From NCBI RefSeq assembly GCF_000686045.1, contig NZ_JMLV01000007.1:1-64000 (forward strand): a stretch of 64,000 bases of DNA. The letters are read 5' to 3'. Each line of letters begins with the position of its first letter. Position 1 is the stretch's first letter. Positions 62,531-64,000 of this stretch are shown here, in pieces. The notes under the pieces are model-generated. The model made no database searches. It saw nothing but the letters and a program-made list of their open reading frames with translations, and was not told the origin of the DNA. The stretch is from Fodinicurvata fenggangensis DSM 21160 (lineage in GTDB: Bacteria > Pseudomonadota > Alphaproteobacteria > Kiloniellales > DSM-21159). A program made the translations under genes and the position numbers.

Positions 62531-63046
62531 CTCCTGTTCTTGATCTTTATTGATTATAGGTCAACCATGGGACTTTCATCACATTAGAGAGATACATGGA
62601 GGCAATAAAGAGACATTTTCGTTCCTTAACCGGTTGGTGCATGGAACTGGGTTGGTGTGCAATGTAGGGCTTATTTCATGATGATTGACCATCAAAATAT
62701 GGCACACTTTGTTGCCCTGCATGCAGTCGCTCTGCCTAGAGAAAGATTGAACGGATAAGGTCCCATATATCCGGGCGAGCGGAAAGTGGATGCAGCAAAA
62801 GCGGGCAGCGATCGCTTGGAACTCGCCTCGAAAAAAGCGGCCTTGTATGCTCGATAACAGAAGGCCCGTGCAGCCTCCTGTCGAGTTGGTGCGCATCAAC
62901 AGACATACATGGCGTGCCTATACCGAAGCTTTTCTGCAGTCTATAATTGAATTTTCGTTTTTATCTCCAACATAAATATTGAACTATTGTCATGTTTTTT
63001 TCATTATGAATGAAGAAAACATGATTGCAAGAAGAAGGGGTCTTTC
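62531..63046. other. 516-base gene-free region upstream of the XRE-cupin regulator
   Basis: No convincing gene is present. The right-hand 110 bases are strongly AT-rich and hold the regulator promoter and inverted repeat. The left part is less AT-rich and contains only short unsupported frames. It separates the minus-strand amidase from the plus-strand regulator. Confidence 0.55.
62979..63023 (+). promoter_or_regulatory. Promoter and inverted repeat of XRE-cupin regulator
   Basis: TTGAAC (62979-62984), 17 bases and CATTAT (63002-63007) form a promoter. Overlapping its -10 is a near-perfect inverted repeat, CATGTTTTTTTCATT (62991-63005) and AATGAAGAAAACATG (63009-63023), matching at 14 of 15 positions. 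The arms straddle the -10 box, as for a repressor. Autoregulation is a likely reading. Confidence 0.6.
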
Positions 63047-63646
63047 GTGAGCGTTGCGCGAAGCAGGACATCAAACGAAATGCCTAGCGGTAGCATCGGT
63101 CGCAAACTGCGCCTTCGGCGTAAAGTGCGTGGATTGTCGCTACAAGAGATTGCGGACCGCAGCGGCATCTCAATAGGCCAATTGAGCCAAATTGAACGAG
63201 ACATCTCATCACCCTCACTGCGTTCCTTGCGCCTCATCTGTAGCGCATTGGATATGCCGATGGGCTGGCTGTTCGATAGTGGAGGCAGGGATGCGGATGA
63301 AGAAGACCCCGTTGTCGTGCGCAGTGAGAATCGCAGAATTCTGGATCTGAACGGCAAAGGAATGGTCAAGGAACTTCTGACTCCAGATAGCTGCCCAGCT
63401 ATTCAGATGATGTTCATCACACTTCGTCCGGGCGGCAGTTCGGGAGAGAAGGCATACAACAATTCCGAGGGGGCCAAATGCGGCACTGTACTGGAAGGTA
63501 CACTCGGATTGGAAGTTAATGGCAGATCCTACACCCTCGAGACTGGCGACAGCTTTGCTTTCGAGGCTGTGAAATATCACCGTTTCTGGTGCGCTGGCGA
63601 CAGGGATTGTCGTGTTGCCTGGGTCGTGGCACCGGCTATTTACTAA
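63047..63646 (+). CDS. XRE-cupin transcriptional regulator (PuuR-like)
   Basis: Regulator of 199 residues: an N-terminal XRE helix-turn-helix (about 16-70; RKLRLRRKVRGLSLQEIADR then ISIGQLSQIERDISSPSLRS) and a C-terminal cupin sensor (about 105-195; AKCGTVLEGTLGLEVNGRSY then ETGDSFAFEAVKYHRFW). GTG at 63047 follows GAAGAAGGGG. Proteins of this layout often control amine or amino-acid oxidation genes, with the cupin binding the substrate. The FAD oxidoreductase gene lies 71 bases downstream on the same strand, as with PuuR and PuuB. A near-perfect inverted repeat lies in its promoter. Confidence 0.87.
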   Translation: MSVARSRTSNEMPSGSIGRKLRLRRKVRGLSLQEIADRSGISIGQLSQIERDISSPSLRSLRLICSALDMPMGWLFDSGGRDADEEDPVVVRSENRRILDLNGKGMVKELLTPDSCPAIQMMFITLRPGGSSGEKAYNNSEGAKCGTVLEGTLGLEVNGRSYTLETGDSFAFEAVKYHRFWCAGDRDCRVAWVVAPAIY

Positions 63647-63717
63647 ATAGCTTCAGGACTGACACCAGCTATCCTTTAATCGGCGCAGCATAGCTGTTTG
63701 CTCAGGAAGATTCCCAT

Positions 63718-64000
63718 ATGGTCATCGATAACGAACGCCCCGTCCTCGCCAATTCCGCCTGGACCGCGACATCCAATTCACACCCTGACACGCCGCCCCT
63801 CGGTGAAGATCTACAAAGTGACGTGACGATTGTCGGCGGTGGTTTCACCGGGCTCTCCACGGCGATTCATCTGGCTGAGAAGGGCGTCTCCGTAACGGTC
63901 CTGGAGGCCGAGTATCCTGGCTGGGGCGCCTCGGGTCGTAACGGCGGACAGGTTATTCCGGGCTTGAAGGAAGATCCCGACACCATCGAGGAGATGTTCG
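63718..64000 (+). CDS. FAD-dependent amine/amino-acid oxidoreductase (PuuB/DadA-like), N-terminal part
   Basis: The gene starts at ATG 63718 and runs off the window end; 94 residues are visible. They contain the Rossmann FAD-binding motif VTIVGGGFTGLSTAIHLAEK and WGASGRNGGQVIPGLKEDPD. Both are typical of the DAO family (gamma-glutamylputrescine oxidase, sarcosine or D-amino-acid oxidase). The rest of the protein, with the substrate site, is missing. It follows the XRE-cupin regulator and is probably controlled by it. Confidence 0.85.
   Translation, partial: MVIDNERPVLANSAWTATSNSHPDTPPLGEDLQSDVTIVGGGFTGLSTAIHLAEKGVSVTVLEAEYPGWGASGRNGGQVIPGLKEDPDTIEEMF

Noticed and set aside
62579-62899. 106-codon minus-strand frame upstream of the XRE-cupin gene
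   Set aside because: No ribosome site or family match; cysteine-rich random-looking composition.
48476-62925. GCCTATACCG at 48476-48485 and 62916-62925, near both ends of the AT-rich block, with translated similarity WxAYTxxFxQ
   Set aside because: A 10-base repeat is expected by chance in 64 kb, and the flanks align poorly; not enough to call attachment sites or gene relics.

Overview
The window is GC-rich, densely packed DNA with long overlapping operons. It looks like an alphaproteobacterium, possibly of the Rhodospirillales. Evidence for this is two copies of the PAS_5 family (which I know mainly from Alphaproteobacteria), many TRAP and ABC uptake systems, a TakP-like binding protein pair and a tandem glycine riboswitch in front of gcvT. 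No rRNA, tRNA, insertion sequence, CRISPR array or phage gene was recognised.

Region 1 (1-6.6 kb): the C-terminal part of glmS, a DUF418 membrane protein, a membrane dipeptidase, a RES/Xre toxin-antitoxin pair, an RpiR regulator and a small MmcQ/YjbR protein. Region 2 (6.6-15.1 kb): an eight-gene minus-strand operon encoding a branched-chain-amino-acid-type ABC transporter (LivG-F-H-M plus binding protein) followed by a glutamine-synthetase-like ligase, an N-formylglutamate-amidohydrolase-like enzyme and an isochorismatase-fold amidase. A second isochorismatase-fold amidase is divergent from it. Region 3 (15.1-25.5 kb): another eight-gene minus-strand operon with an M20 deacylase, a dipeptide-type ABC transporter, an aldehyde dehydrogenase, an SDR dehydrogenase and a P1-family (NylC/DmpA-like) hydrolase. 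A PAS-LuxR regulator is divergent from it. Both operons look like uptake-plus-catabolism units for amide-bonded nitrogen compounds.

Region 4 (25.5-38.4 kb): an NCS2 permease with an unusual C-terminal cytoplasmic domain, an M20 amidohydrolase flanked by two PAS_5 proteins, the glycine cleavage genes gcvT-gcvH-gcvP behind a tandem glycine riboswitch, a membrane-anchored FMN glutamate-synthase-like protein and a PoxB-like enzyme. Region 5 (38.4-44.7 kb): TRAP permease genes dctQM, a probable D-tartrate dehydratase, a relic of a second dctM tail, and two tandem TakP-like binding proteins. Region 6 (44.7-48.3 kb): arsR-arsC, a multicopper oxidase and a LOG-family protein.

Region 7 (48.3-64 kb) looks less GC-rich and begins after a 730-base gene-free stretch. 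Its core is a minus-strand operon with two complete HyuA/HyuB pairs (ATP-dependent hydantoinase/oxoprolinase/lactamase superfamily), TRAP permease genes and a nitrilase-superfamily amidohydrolase; the TRAP binding protein gene converges on it. An EamA transporter, an isochorismatase-fold amidase, an XRE-cupin regulator and the start of a PuuB/DadA-like FAD oxidoreductase follow. This set has the parts for importing a cyclic imide or lactam, opening the ring with ATP, hydrolysing the carbamoyl or amide product and oxidising the amine. With glycine cleavage in the same window, N-methylhydantoin to sarcosine to glycine is a testable but unproven reading. It is the best candidate here for an undescribed catabolic system.
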